DNA of 64,000 nucleotides from Viscum album (GCA_963277665.1 OY728131.1:1391928688-1391992687); one strand, 5' to 3'. Shown: positions 24,190 through 37,079, counted from the stretch's first letter. The notes: a model not told the origin generated them from the letters alone. Translations and numbers: made by a program.

Positions 24190-25560
24190 ACAAAGCATAA
24201 TCTAACCTGACTTAGCTAGAGGTAACTGGTCCAGTGTTTGTTACAAGTCATTTCTTCATTTACCATTAAGTGAATTGCTTTGAATAATGGCACACCTTCC
24301 TTTTGAATCTCGATTCTCCCATGAGGAAATAATAGAACGACCTCGAAGGGTCCTGACCATATATATTTCATCTTCCAAAGGAATATTTTTAATCTTGACT
24401 TGAACAATATGACCTTATTTCTAGAGAAAAAATGTGTCTTGAAATGTGTTGATCATGCCATTTTTTGCTGTTTTCATTATAGATCTTGACATATAAATCA
24501 GAATAATTTATAATTTCATCGAATTCAATAAATTATAGCATCCTGATTTACCATGATTTTTGATAATCAATATTGAGTTTCTTAATTTTTCAATATGATC
24601 ATTGCACTAATTAAACTAGAAAATTACATGGTTTCCCATCAACTAGTTGAAATTGTGAAGTGCCTATGGGTTCATTCTATGTAGTGTGTTATTCCCATAA
24701 TTAATCATCTAAATTTAGTCTCCAATACCTTCTACTTTTGTTCATAGTATTTTCCATGGTTTTTTTGATTTCCCTATTTGATAATTAAAATTTCACACTT
24801 GTTTTTAAGTGGTAGGGAGTTTCAGTGTTGTATCTAATTCCATATTTCTCCAAAAGTCCTTTTACAGAATGGTTAGTAAAATGTGTTCCCTATTAAATTA
24901 TGAGTAATCTAGGAAATAAATATCATAAAAACATATTGTTTTTCTAGAAATTCATGAATAATCTTGTTGTGTCTTGGGTTTTAGCTTCATATTATACTAT
25001 TTTAGATACAAATTCAACACCATAAAGGATATTGGACATTGCATGTGAATTTGGAAATTGTATCATGAAATGTATTCCCAATACATATAATATTTAAACT
25101 TATATTATTGGGTTTTAGGAAATTACATTCCTTTTTCCAATGGTTAGAGTTTTTTGTACTAATCACACCTTGGACTATAATCCCTTTCTTCATGGTCTAG
25201 AGTTGGCCATACAAGTTCACTTTGGATGATTGTTTATACAATGTAATTTGGTCTGTGATTTCCATTAGATGGTGAATTGTGAATCATGTCTAACAACCAT
25301 CGGATTTCATCCTTTAGGATGCAACGTCATAATAAGAAATAAGCACAAATCTTTAAATTAAGTTGTTCATCCCAGTAGTAGTGTGAATATTTATGTAAAG
25401 AAATTATTCCTTTCTAATAGGAATGTTCTGGGTATTAAAATCAGTTGGTGAGATAATATTTAGTATATAATACCGGTAGTTGTGATTTTATCCTAAAAAA
25501 ATTTTCATCATGAAATTCAAATTTGATATTTATTTCTTTATCATCCTTTATAAGTGGCAG
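24190..25560 (-). pseudogene. Athila-type integrase, decayed
   Basis: The C-terminal part is the clearest. YGKPCNF lies near 24635, KKLNIDY near 24575, IYNENSKKWHDQHIS near 24470, and the open frame 24216-24407 reads RLKIFLWKMKYIWSGPFEVV then FPHGRIEI. These match the Athila integrase tail 'aKiYKekTKrWHDk.I..r.F..GqkVLLfnSRLklFpGKLkSRWSGPF.V....phG.vei'. The enzyme would insert element DNA into the chromosome. The upstream catalytic core is too degraded for me to place its three acidic residues. It ends shortly before 24190, followed by the third ORF. Confidence 0.75.
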
Positions 25561-26900
25561 TGGAAGTCAGAATAGATGATCAACAACAAATTTTTTTATT
25601 CCTCTAGTATCCTCGAAAAAGATGCAGAAGTCTTGAAGAAATTAGATCTAACTTATCAGTCTTGCCTTGGAAATATTTTTATTCATCAAATAACATAGGG
25701 TATAATTGTTAGTGTACAAAATTACATTTGAAAAAACCAGATATGAGGGAAATTTCATAAAAGAAAAGGAAACTTCTAAGAGAGCATTCTTTGTAGTTAT
25801 ATAATTCAACTGAGATGTATTCAATGTTTTAATGGAAAGGTAGATGGGTCATAATATGTGACAAACACACTGCCATAGAATAGATCCTACAACATAGTCG
25901 CTAGTGTTATACATTAATTCAAACTCATTCTCTCAATTTGTTTAAATGATTATAGGAGAACCTACTCGGATTTTGTTAGTGTGGAATGCCCTCAGACATT
26001 ATTCAATGAATTCTAATTTATTTCCCTTTGATAATAGTTGTTTCATATGGTCGGGATCTTTTTAAAAATGTTTTATGAATTGCCGAGAGAATATATAATG
26101 TCCTAAACCTCTCTTTATTCAATTGACTATTGAGGTCTCATGTAAATATTTGATCACATTTATTTTATCAGGATCCAATTCCATGTTATCCTTTTAAATT
26201 TTGGGTCCAAGAATGATGCATCCTTCAACCATAATGTGGAATTTTACTAATTTTTAACCGGGAACATCTCTTCACAGTGTTGAAGAACCAACACAATATT
26301 TTTTAGGCAGACCATAGATGATCTTCCAAAAACTAAAATGTAATCCCAGAAAATGTATATGAATTATTACATAATATTATATAATATGGGTGTCACGATC
26401 CTTTGAAAAGTTACCAGTGCATTATGGATACTGAAAGACAAGAACATTTAGTTGTAGGTACAAAATGGGAATGTGAATGTTGTTTTTGAATAATCATCTC
26501 AATTGATTGAAATATGATTATATACTAAATATCCATATATAAAATAATTAAATTCATGTCATTCTAGTCTCTATAATATTTTATCCATGAAGGGAAAGGA
26601 GAAATGATCTTTTTTAGGTTTCCTCTTTTTGGTTTCGTTATTATATGCATAAATTCCATACAGCGATAGTGTGAGATGATTTAAGTTTTTATTCATCAAT
26701 CTTTACAACTGTGTGACCACCTTTCTTTAGTATGACATGTAGTGGGCTCAACCATTCGCTACCAGATATTGAATTTTTTTTTCTTTTATCTAGAAGTTTT
26801 AGTACTAATTTATTAACAACCTCCTTCATTGCTGGTTTGAGTCACCTCTAGGGTTTATGTTTAGATTTTACACCTTACTCCAGTAAAATTTAGTAGGTTC
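25560..26900 (-). pseudogene. Athila-type reverse transcriptase and RNase H, decayed
   Basis: Joined minus-strand frames show ISGSEWLSPLHVILKKGGHT near 26750, KKDHFSFPFMDKIL near 26590, NALVTFQRI near 26420, IYIFWDYILVFG near 26350, LKNIVLVLQHCEE near 26300, and, at the RNase H end, KKFVVDHL near 25600. These are the ordered RT-RNase H words of Athila ('i.dS.WvSPvqvVPKKGG', 'rKDHFPLPFIDqmL', 'NAPaTFQRcM', 'iEvFMDDFSVfG', 'L.nL..VLqRCee', 'eN.vADHLSR'). The catalytic FMDD is replaced by FWDY, which removes one aspartate, and many stops intervene. It cannot be active. Confidence 0.8.
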
Positions 26901-27149
26901 ATAAATTAAAATTGATCCCTTTGATATCCTCCAATCCATAGGCAATTGATAGCTTAAGTATTTCCATGAATTAAATCAATTTTTTCTTTTGTGAATATGA
27001 CATTTCAGAGTTAATGATAAATTTCTATGTAGTAGCAGTCTCTTGAAATGAATACATGAGTGTTCTAGGGAGGGGCTTCAGATATAGATTTAATAGAAGA
27101 ATGAGTGAAGGTATAGAAGGTGGGATTTTGTCCCTTGAAGGAATTTTCA

Positions 27150-27745
27150 TGTAGTTAACTTTTTCAAATTCATATTAATTCCTCTCATTCGAGAGAATTT
27201 TGTCACTATCATCTTCAATGTTTAAGTAGTCATCTCTTTCATCGGTGAGGAAGATATATTCTAAATCAAAATAATCATCTACTTTTTCTACTTTTTCTTT
27301 TTCAAATACCACTTGTTTATAACATAATTTAAATATTATTCTTCCTTGATTAACACCAATCATCACCTTCCATGCGGCTATGAATGGTCATACTAAATTG
27401 ATTGTAATGCCTATTTTATCTTCCATGTCAAAAACAATGAAGTTTGCTTGAAAAATGATCTTGTGAAATTTAAGTAATACATCCTTGAGAAGTCATAGTG
27501 GATATTTTAATAATCAGTCAACTAATTGGAGTGTCATTATTGATTTTTTGAGTTCCTTAAGTCCCAGTTTGAGGAATACACTCATCTACATGAGTTTGAT
27601 GCTAAATCCTAAATTATACAAGGCTCTTCCACAATTAAATTCTCTGATTGTTCATGGGATTGAGAAACATCCATGGTCTCTCATTTTTTTGGAATATTTT
27701 GCTAAACCACATAATAGAACTTTTCATTTAGTGTGACAACTCCAA
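27150..27745 (-). pseudogene. Athila-type aspartic protease region, decayed
   Basis: Minus-strand reading: KMRDHGCFSIPCTI near 27680, ALYNLGFSIKLM near 27610, VFLKLGL near 27575, LLKFHKIIFQANFIVFDMED near 27450, then the open frame 27175-27366 (MIGVNQGRIIFKL...). This follows the Athila protease order 'klkDPGsFtIPC.ig', 'ALcDLGaSinLMp', 'f.kLGlge', 'ed.lVkVdkFifPaDFivLDMeeD', 'GRaLIDV..GeltlRv'. The catalytic aspartate in 'DLGAS' is replaced by asparagine. The protease would cleave the polyprotein in the particle and is inactive here. The open plus frame at 27485-27736 is its shadow. Confidence 0.8.
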
Positions 27746-28079
27746 TTTTTTTAATTTTTCGTTTTTTATAAATTACTTCATTAAGAAAATTTTCATAGGA
27801 AAACATTTGATATATTACTTCAGCAAATAAACTATTGATGTGCAGTTGTTTGAACATCTCCAAAAATTTCTAGTATTTCCCTTCAATCATACCTAGAAAT
27901 ACTATTTCTGGAAAATAAATATGTGTCTTATAAGGAGGTGGAATAATGTATATATATTCTTCAAATTTTTCTTGATTGGGAGATTTTAAAAAAGTTGTAA
28001 CTTCTTGATTTATCTTTTGGTCAGTTGTAATTTTTTATTTATCGTTATTTTCTTTTATTACCATTGTTTGTATTCCATT

Positions 28080-29450
28080 TTCCTCAACTTGTTTTCCTTA
28101 TCTTCTACATGGTGGATGATTGTCCAGTAATTTTCCACTCCTTATAACCACTACTTTTACTTCCTCTCTAGGGTATGTCTTTGTATTACAGGGTAGATCA
28201 CTTGTAAATATATTAGACAATGTCTTTGAAATTTGACCCATATTATGCTTGAGGCTACTAAGATCCACCCCCTAATTCTAAAATTTAGTCTCTTGGGAGG
28301 TCATCCTTAAATCTACCTTCTCAAAAAATTACGATATTAGATTTTACAAAATTTATTGAAGTGGTATGGTTGGTTGTTGAAGTCTTTATGGAGCTGGTTG
28401 AAATTGTTTTTTTGCTCTAGGAGGGAAAGATTGGTGTGATTATTGTTCTGGTGGTCAAGGCATGTTATTCAACATGGGATATCATGGTGGTCCTCTGTTG
28501 CTAAATGGTAAATGTCCACCCCTTTCCTAGTAGTATCCTTGATTTTTTTAATTTTTTTGGATTTTACTTTGTGGAAAATATTGTTGTGGCTACTGAAATT
28601 GTTGATTTTTCTGATTATAATTAATGTAATTTTATTCTTGTATTGTTTATTTATAAACACCTAATGTGTAGTATTTATAATGTTTTATACCACAAAACAT
28701 TTCTCAATACTATATTTTCAGGATTGGAGTAAGAGGTGGAGGTGATACAACTTGTATTTTAAAGGATTCTAGATTTTTGTTAAGGACTCGACTTGTGCAT
28801 CAAGTCGAGTATGCTCTTCAACTTTTATAATTCCATGTAGGGTGGTCTACGATTGATCTTCCGTATATTAGAATTATTATATACATCATATATTATTGTT
28901 CAGACATCCTCCTATGTTTTAAACATTCTCACTCCATCAGCAGTGGAATCAATGGCCATGCGAGCAGCTGGTTGGAGGCATTGACAAAATGTATGAAGTT
29001 ATAACCATGTATCAAGTATGTGATGTGGAAACCTACAAGTGAGATCCTTGAAGCAATACCATGATTCACATGTTTACCGTCTATCTTTATGAGCAAACTT
29101 ATGGATTTAATTCTATAATTTCATTGTTTGGATAGGTGGGGATTACTTTTAGAGGAATTTCATAGCCAAATTGTCCCATGTAAGGATGGACATGGGAGAT
29201 TGACTTTTGATCCAATCCATAGATCAGTCTCACTAGGAAAAGGGAAGAATATATGTATTATGGCATCAAAAGATACTCCCTATCTTAATGATTTATCACA
29301 AAATTACAAGAAGTTTGAGATATTTTCATGTGGATCCTGACTTTGATGTCCACCAAACTGGCCCATGTTCTAGATCATACGAATAAGTGCAGATTTAATT
29401 TCAAATGTATATTCCTAAACAGGATGGTGTACAATTATTGGTGAATCACC
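28080..29450 (-). pseudogene. Athila-type gag, decayed
   Basis: On the minus strand, GVSFDAIIHIFFPFPSETD lies near 29250, followed by a NLPCPSLHGTI stretch near 29190. They match 'gvs.daIrLrLFPFSLkDkAk.WL.sLPp.SItTW'. Further on, LQPAARMAIDSTADGV near 28950 matches 'LnpatRqmiDaAagGtl'. A proline/glutamine-rich tail follows towards 28350 (FPPRAKKQFQPAP), as in Athila gag. The protein forms the particle. Stops and frameshifts are frequent, and the open plus frame at 29128-29340 is a shadow. The region between about 29450 and 29815 is the 5' untranslated leader. Confidence 0.7.
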
Positions 29451-29814
29451 ATGGGTTTATGGAAATACATAATCCATGATGTTTATTTCTTGATTTATGA
29501 GATTCTATTTAGGTGTTACAGGTTCCATTTTTTGAATTTTTGGTTGGGGGGGCGTGCAAGATTCCCGTAGTCAAATATTATTGAATGGTCATGTACAGAG
29601 ACATACCATTCAATTTTAGGTTTGATGTAAATCTATTCTTGTGCATCAATTCACATTTAATTAATCAAATGGACTTCAATCATGCACTATTCCAAAAGAA
29701 TAAGAAGGGTTCAATGGAATCTGAAGGAAAATAGAAAATAAATTAAGAGAAAATAGAAAGGGGAATTGGGGATGTAATCTTAGGTTCTTACTATAGGTTT
29801 TTCTGCCTTAGAAA

Positions 29815-30205
29815 TGTTATGTTGACCCCCAAAATCAGTGACAAAATTTTATAATACCACATGAATCATTTAATTAACATGATATGTGATCAAATTAGAT
29901 TTATTTTTCCCAAAGTATACTTCCTTATAGGGAATTCTATTTTGGTAGTGTCGGGACAGTTCCATGAGGATTTGGATTGGAAGGAAGGAACTATATCTTC
30001 AAACCCAATGTCTATGAGTCGATAAAAATTTATTTTGTTTGGTAATGACTACTACTACGAGAATCATCTATTAGGATCAAAGATTTAGATAAATGATTAG
30101 GATCAACATTAGGGTTTAGTAGAAAGGCTAGTCTTTATTCTAACATGGTATAGTCCTAAGGTTCATGATTTGAAGAAACAAAAGGCTACTAGTTGGATAT
30201 GGTCA
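29815..30205 (-). repeat. Inner part of the split Athila-type 5' LTR
   Basis: It corresponds to about the first 400 bp (plus-strand order) of the left LTR at 17998-18397. It is cut at the Tekay-type insertion point and continues at 42608. The inner edge near 29815 is approximate, and I could not recognise the usual Athila tRNA-Asp type primer-binding site beside it. Confidence 0.75.
30201..30205. other. Target-site duplication GGTCA (left)
   Basis: The five bases next to the left LTR are identical to 42608-42612 beside the right LTR. Ty3/gypsy integrases produce 5-bp duplications. After removing the element, the flanks join into a continuous LTR matching 18391 onward. Confidence 0.9.
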
Positions 30206-33200
30206 TGTAATTCCCCGAACCTAGTTACCCAGAGTCAGTGTATTATTACATAACATTTGAATGATCACAAAAGATCATGTCTTGAAAGACTGATTAGTTT
30301 AGTAGCTTTGGATGTACTAGATACATTCATATGGTTTACATTAAATAATAAAATTGAAAACTACAAAAACATTTTTTCCGTGGACAACACTGAGATCCCA
30401 TAGACTATCCCTGCAGTTCAGTGATAATATACTTCTTCACATCCTGGGGAAAATAAAACATAGAAAGGTGTGAGCTCAGATTCCCAGTAAAGATAATAAT
30501 GTAGCTGAAACATTCATAAATAAGCATAAACATTTAAGGCAATATATAAGACTAAAAAAAGCCTTTTGAACATGAACTTCAGTATAATATGGAAAATTTA
30601 AAAATAAAATAATTCCATTTACTTATTCACATTGATATTATACTAGTCGAATAATCACATGCAATATCCATAGCCACTTTCATAATGATGAAATGCATAA
30701 TGCCAGACTTTTATAACCACATAGTCATGGCCTTGTGCCAAGACTAAAAATAAGATTTTGTCAAGGCCTTGTGCCAAGAAACTATTTTGTCTCATGAGAC
30801 CTACCAATGCATCTGAGAGATATAGCGGGCTCCACCCGTCACTTATTAAGTCCAATGTATTCCTCATATAAAAAGGTTTAAACATAACATAAACATTTGT
30901 ATTAAAACTAGCATGTGAAATGTCAATAATTTCTCCATAAAACATGAATGGTGTAAAAATAACACATCCATATTAAAACATTTCACAAAACCTTCAATAC
31001 TTTTTGGATGTTTTGTATCATAACAAATCAAGTTCAAATAATCTTAAAATCTGTCAAAGGATGTTGAAAAAGATGAAATCAATTTTTTTAGAGAAATATC
31101 TCTTTCTATTTTGAAATAATTTAAGAAAAAATATATTTTGAAAATATTCTTATAATCTTTTAATGGATTCTTCGACGATTTTATAATGGTGGAAAATAGC
31201 CACACCTTCCATATAAGTTAAAAACACATTCTTACCTTAAACTTTTCGGAAAGTTAAAAAATTACCTTGATTGTAAAACGATGGAAAGATTATTTTCAAA
31301 ACATATAAGGTCAAATAAGGGTATAAATGACTTTAAAACATTGTTTAGTAAATAGTAAAAATGTTTTGAAATAAAATTTTAAGAATCATGGATGTGGATG
31401 ATAAAGAGGTCCCAGTAGAAAATTACGTATAAACAACTTGGGATAATGAAGAGATTGTGAAATTAACCATTACATTGTACTTTTCCTTGGTCGAGGTTAG
31501 GTTAACCTCCAGTATAATGGTTAAATAATTGTTATTAAAATATTCAATAATCATATACATTAATATGATATCATATATATGATATTTTAATATTACTTTG
31601 TTAATAATATATTAGTATTATCATCATTTCGGGTGTTAGCGAATTCATTTTATTTTATATGATTTCTTACATAAGTAATGTTTTTATGGATAGGATGTAT
31701 CTTATAAATATTCAGAATGATATTAAGTCTTTAAACATTATTTTTAATCATCTAATGAAAATTATTCTTGAATGGATATGATGGGGAATGAATCTTATCA
31801 CGTTCATGGAGACAGTAATCCATACGTACGCATGAGCAACAATATCATTATTTTGATATTAAAATAATATACAATTGGGTGGTATATCATATATAAAGAA
31901 TAATTATCATGTTATATTTAGTATTTACATCAATTACACATCATTATTATACCAATCCAAATAATAATGTATTGAATAACAATTACACCATGACATGGAG
32001 ACGGTAAGTCGTACGTACGCACGTATGGTGACATATCATTAAAAGGATGGATAGAATAATGAATTTGGTTGTAAAATATTTATAATAACATCACAGTATA
32101 TATAATATACTAGAGTTGTAATTATATAATGTAAAAAACAAATAAAGAGGGAGTGGAATAAGAAAGGAACTTGAAAGAGGTGATGAAATATTTACCTCTT
32201 CTTTGGATTCTTTCTTTTGATTTGATCCCAAGGGCTCCATATATTAGCTTTCTGACTAAAGTAATGCCTCCATGATTAAGGTAAAAAAGTTTAGAGGGTA
32301 TTGGGGTAGGGTTTGGACGAGACAAATGGCTTTGAGGGTGTGAATTAGAGATAAGGGGGAGTGCACCTTTATAAGAGGGGTGAGGGGAACCTCAGGAAAA
32401 GCTAGAAATATTATTTTATAAAAAAATAATTTTCCATTTATAATGGCTCCAAAATGAATTATTTAAAGTATAAGGTGGTTATGGGTCGCAAAACACTCAA
32501 CCAATAGGTTTTATATAGGTTTGGGTCACTATATTAACCTCATATTTTAGATTTAACTCTTATTTAAATAGTTTAACATTTACCATGTCTCTTTGTATTT
32601 TTATTTTATTTGGTTAATAAAAATACAATATGCTTCCATGAAAACACAAAGTCATTCATTAATGAAACACTAATAATTACATATGTTTGGTTTCCGAACA
32701 TTAGATATTTATGAATAGAATATAAATTAATAATATAATATTTGTTTTAAAAACTCTTTTATGTCAATTTTGACACTATTTTGTATTTTTTTTCTAAATT
32801 CATAGCAAAATTATTACATAGAAATAAATTCATCTAACAAACCCTAAAAATTCATAATAACCTATACAATTAGTGTAATTCATAAAAAGTCTCAAATTAC
32901 ATTTATTTTGATATTTATAATATCAATTATTTTAATATTTCATTTATACGATAATTACTCCATCATCATTGTGTCATAAATAAATTTATTTATTTAATGT
33001 ATAAAAATATAAATAAAATACCATTATGTAGGAAATATTTTTATATTTCTATAAAATATTTATAGTCAAATTTAACTTATGTGTTACACTATATTAAAAA
33101 TGGTTTAGTTATTAAACATTGAATTTAACACTTTTACCTCTTCTTTGAATTAAATAATAATAAATGTCATAATCTAATCCATGTGGACCTAAAGGATCAT

Positions 33201-33912
33201 ATTTTTTCCAAAGGTATTTTTTGGTCGAATTACAATTATCCAATAGAATTAGGACATGTTTTAGGGTAATAATAAAATCATTTTTACCCTTAATTACCCT
33301 ATTTACTTTTAACCATTCTAAATAAAAGTCAAAAGTTACGATTCACCAAAAATTATTTTCACCTTATTGAACCACATTTTACATACTGATATCAACCATG
33401 TCTCTTGGAGTTTTGAAATTCAACTCACGAAAGTGGTAAAATTTTGTTTTATGTTACTTTTCAAGTGCTCTTAGAAGGTGTGTAAAAGACGGTAAAAAGT
33501 GAATTAAAATTTTTATATATGTAAAATAATTATAAACTGACTCCAATGAATTACATTAAACTTATATATTTATTATGTATCTATTTTTACCTAAACTAAA
33601 TTTAAATAAAATAAAAATTTATTTAAATAAAAATTTGGTTTTAAACTATAACTCACCATTTTTCACTATTCATCAAAAATTGAATGTTTTCAGAAAAATA
33701 CCAAAAATTCACCCTAAGCTAATTTCAATATTATGAATCCAAAAATGAAGTCCATTTTGAAAGATAAAATTTATAAAATTTCAAAAAGTGGGTATTACTA
33801 TTCATAACGGCTAGTTTGATTGGTTGTGGTGTGTTAGAACTCGAAGTTGCGTACAACACACACTACTATATTATTCAAAGAGAAGAATACAGTGGAAGAT
33901 TGGGGTGTCACA
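30206..33912 (-). repeat. 3' LTR of the Tekay-type element (about 3.7 kb)
   Basis: On the minus strand it starts TGTGACACCCC (33912) and ends with CA at 30206. It aligns along its whole length with 38913-42607 with scattered substitutions and small indels. Open frames inside it, such as 30655-30945 and 32122-32325 on the minus strand, are not shared intact with the partner LTR and are judged non-coding. Confidence 0.9.
32366..32375 (-). promoter_or_regulatory. Matching TATA-like site in the 3' LTR
   Basis: The minus strand reads CTTATAAAGG, in the same surroundings as 41077-41086 (CCCCTCACCCCTCTTATAAA). If active, it would drive transcription leftward into 30206 and beyond. Confidence 0.4.
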
Positions 33913-33926
33913 TTCTACTCTCCTTT
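33913..33926 (-). other. Polypurine tract of the Tekay-type element
   Basis: The minus strand reads AAAGGAGAGTAGAA, an all-purine run except for one T, directly against the start of the 3' LTR. It fits the plus-strand primer of reverse transcription. Confidence 0.7.
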
Positions 33927-33959
33927 AAATAATTTCGACCTCAAAATTATTAGAAAATT

Positions 33960-35520
33960 ACTACATAAAATGACTCGGGTGGTTCTCCATCATAAGTTCC
34001 TTGGGCTCCCGTGTTGCCTCTTCTATCTTATGGTTTCTCCATAAACCATTTACCAGATGAGCCGTCTAGTTTCTCAGCACCTGTTCTCTTGTATTCAGAA
34101 TCTGGACATGCTCTTCTCAATAAGACAGATCATATTCTAGTTCTAATTCATCATAGGTGAGTACATGCGTTGGGTGAGGCATGAATTTTCTCAACAGTGA
34201 TACGTGGAACACATCGTGAAATTTGGAGAGACTTGGCAGCATTGCCAAACGGTAAGCTACAACCCCAATTTGTTCTAGAATTTCGAATGGTACAATGTAC
34301 CTGGGACTCAATTTACACTTCTTACTGATACATATAACACCCTTCCATGGATATACCTTCAAGAAAACATGATCTCCTACCTGAAATTCCAAATCCGTCC
34401 TTCGATTATCAGCATAACACTTCTGTCTACTTTGAGTTTCCTTGATGTGGTTTTGGATTACCTTCAGCTTTTCCATCGTTTTCTCCAAAGATTCTCGGCC
34501 TACGAGTTTTCTATCACCAACATCATCTCAACAGGTTGGTGTGAGACATCACTTTCTGTATAACCCTTTATATGGTGCCATCTGAATACTTCAATGGAAG
34601 CTATTTTTATAGGAAAATTCTACCATATTTAAATATGTATCCCATATACCTTGAAAGTCATGTGAGAATGATCTCAACATGTCTTCTAAAGTTTGAATAG
34701 TCTGTTCTAATTGTCCATCAGTTTGGGGGTGGTAAGAAGTGCTCAATGGATGTTTAGTATCAAGGGATTTCTGAATACTTTTCCAGAATCTTGATGTAAA
34801 ATGGGGATCATGGTCAGAAACAATCGATAAGGCACTCCATGAAGTCTTATAACTTTATTAATATATAGTCTTGCAAGACGTTCAAGTGGTAAATCTTCTC
34901 TTATAGAAAGAAAATGTGCTGAATTGCTAAGATGACCAACAATGACCTACATTTCATTTTTCCTTCTAGGAGTTTTTGGTAGTTCCATGAAAAAGTCCAT
35001 CGTAATATTCTCCCATTTCCAGTCAGGTATGGGAAGAGGTTTCATGACTCATCCAGGCTGTTGCCTTCCATCTTTCACTTGATGAAAAACCATACATCTT
35101 GACAAAAAATCATAAATCTCCCTCTTCAGGTTATCCAATGAAAATTTTCCTTCAAATCTCTATACATTTTGGTGCTCCTATGGTGTATAGAGAAATTGGA
35201 ACTATGAGAATCATCCAACAATTCTCTTTTTCAATCAGGTATATCGGGAACACAAAGTTTCTTCCCAAATTTAAAAATTCTATCTTCATATATGAAGTCT
35301 CTCAATTTACCATCATTCACAACTTTAATATTCTTCTGAAACTCCTCATAATCAACTTTAGAACTCTTTATCCTTTCTAGTAAAGATGTTTTGGCAACCA
35401 TTTGAAAATGTATCGATGTTTCACCTTCCATAGTGATTCCCATATCCATATTTACTAGATCCATGTATATAGGATCATTTTCAACTATAATCTTGTTGAA
35501 AACTCCATGATCCTTTCTAC
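33960..35520 (-). pseudogene. Tekay-type integrase with chromodomain-like tail, decayed
   Basis: The linker KLCVPDIPD (about 35240) is followed by a degraded zinc-binding region containing STKMYRDLKENF (about 35170). The core reads WKWENITMDFFMELP (about 35010, first Asp), SDHDPHFTSRFW (about 34800, second Asp) and TDGQLEQTIQTLEDMLRSF (about 34710, Glu), so all three catalytic residues are present. The open frame 34117-34488 holds QSRQKCYADNRR, VGDHVFLKVYPWKGV, KLSPRYIVPFEILE and HDVFHVSLLRKF. The tail LVNGLWRNHKIEEATREP near 34050-34000 matches the chromodomain of Tekay chromoviruses, which directs insertion to heterochromatin. There are stops at several points (e.g. near 34940 and 34115). 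Confidence 0.9.
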
Positions 35521-35559
35521 TCAAAGCATCTTCCACCTTATTTTCCTTCCATGGGTGGT

Positions 35560-35960
35560 AGTGTATGGTGCAATCATAACGATTGAGTAGTTCATGCCAT
35601 ATCCTTTGCCTCATGTTGAGCTCTTTCTTTTAGAAAATATCCTTCAAAATCTTGTGATCGGTATATTTCTCATAATTTTAACCCCAGATATAGTGTCTCC
35701 AAATATTCAAAGAAAAATTACAGCTGCTAACTCAAGATCATGAGTAGGATAGATTTTCCCTTGAATTTTTAGCTGCCATGATGCATATGGAATAACTCTA
35801 TCATTCTGCATAAGGACACAACCAAGTCCTTTCTTTGAAGCATAACTATAAATAACAAACCCATCATTACCTGATGGGAGATTCATGATATTAGCATTGA
35901 CTAATCTTATCTTTAATTCATGAAAACATTCTTCACAGTATTCTTTCCAGACAAATATAA
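35560..35960 (-). pseudogene. Tekay-type RNase H, decayed
   Basis: The minus strand reads [19 protein letters not shown] near 35860, [10 protein letters not shown] near 35785, [13 protein letters not shown] near 35735, and HELLNRYDCTIHYHPWKENKVEDALSRK near 35600-35515. The first catalytic aspartate ('YSDAS') is replaced by tyrosine. RNase H would remove the RNA strand during reverse transcription. The frame is open only at its end (35231-35614, running into integrase). Confidence 0.85.
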
Positions 35961-36089
35961 CCCCTTTTTGTTTGAGCTTTGTTAATGGGTTAGCTAATCA
36001 GGAAAAATTCTGGATGAAATATAGATAATAACCTGCTAAACAAATAAACCTACATACCTCAGTTATACTCGTCGTTGTTGGAAATTCAT

Positions 36090-36810
36090 GGATTTCCTTG
36101 GTCTTTGAAGGATCAACAGATATTCCATCCTTAGAGACAATATGGCCATGAAAATAAATCTCTTCAAGTTAGAATTCAAAATTTCTAAACTTCCCATATA
36201 ATTCATTTCATTTAAGAGTCTTTAGGATAATGCACAAGTGATTTTCATGATCTTCGTAGCTCTTGGAGTATACCAAGATATATTCAATAAATACCACTAA
36301 AAAGTCATCAAGATATTCCTTGAAAACCCTATTCAATAGATCCTTGAAGACATATGGTGAATTAGTCAATCCAAAAGGCATTACTATAAACTCTTAATTC
36401 CTATACCTAGTTCTAAATACTATCTTAAGAATGTCTTCCTTCTTCACACACAACTGATGATATCCAGATAAAGTTCAATCTTTAAAAAGTATTGAGCTCC
36501 ATGATTTTGGTCAAATAAATCATCAATGTGAGGTATGGGAAACTTGTTCTTTATTTTTATAGCATTGATCATTCTATAGTCAATTCAAAACATCATATAT
36601 CCATCTTTCTTATTAACAAAAAGAACATTGGAGCCCCATGGAGAAAAAATAGGGTGAATAAATCCCTTATTTCTCAATTCCTATAGTTTTTTCTTTAGTT
36701 CCTCTAATTCGACATTGGATATTCTATAAGAGGTCTTTGATATGGGACTTGATCTAGGAATTAAATCAATGGAAAACTCAATTTCTCGTTTTGGAAAATG
36801 TCCAGGTAAA
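36090..36810 (-). pseudogene. Tekay-type reverse transcriptase, active site lost
   Basis: Ordered motifs on the minus strand are REIEFSIDLIPRSSPISK (from about 36795), [27 protein letters not shown] (about 36690-36610), [18 protein letters not shown] (about 36575), VMPFGLTNSPYVF (about 36385), FLVVFIEYILVYSKS (about 36295) and a LYGKF block near 36180. They match the Tekay RT closely. The catalytic FIDD box reads FIEY at about 36281-36289, so both essential aspartates are replaced. There is also a frameshift in the 'KIDL.SGYHQ' region near 36470 and several stops. It is inactive. Confidence 0.9.
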
Positions 36811-37079
36811 TATTCTAGAAACACATCAACATATTATTTCACAATAGGTACAACCTCTATTTTAACATTCCTTTACTCACCCATAGTTATTTAATTCTCT
36901 TCCTCCCCATTTATTGAATTTAGTTGATCTACTGGGGGTGGATCTAGATAACAATTAGTTGGTGACGATTCTTCTCTAAAGATAAGGTGTTCTTTATCAT
37001 CGTAATAAAAAATCATAACCTCCTTCTTCTTACAATAAATTTTTTCATCATGGTCTGAAATCCAATCCATATAGAGGAT

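Noticed and set aside
27485..27736. 83-codon plus frame
   Set aside because: The opposite strand reads as the Athila-type protease with several conserved words, so the plus frame is a shadow.
30655..30945. 96-codon minus frame in the Tekay-type 3' LTR
   Set aside because: The corresponding stretch of the other LTR (about 39355-39650) does not keep the frame, and no domain is recognisable.
34369..34563. Plus-strand open frames within the Tekay-type internal region (34369-34563, 35099-35380, 37394-37576)
   Set aside because: They lie opposite integrase and gag sequence that is clearly recognisable on the minus strand, so they are shadows.
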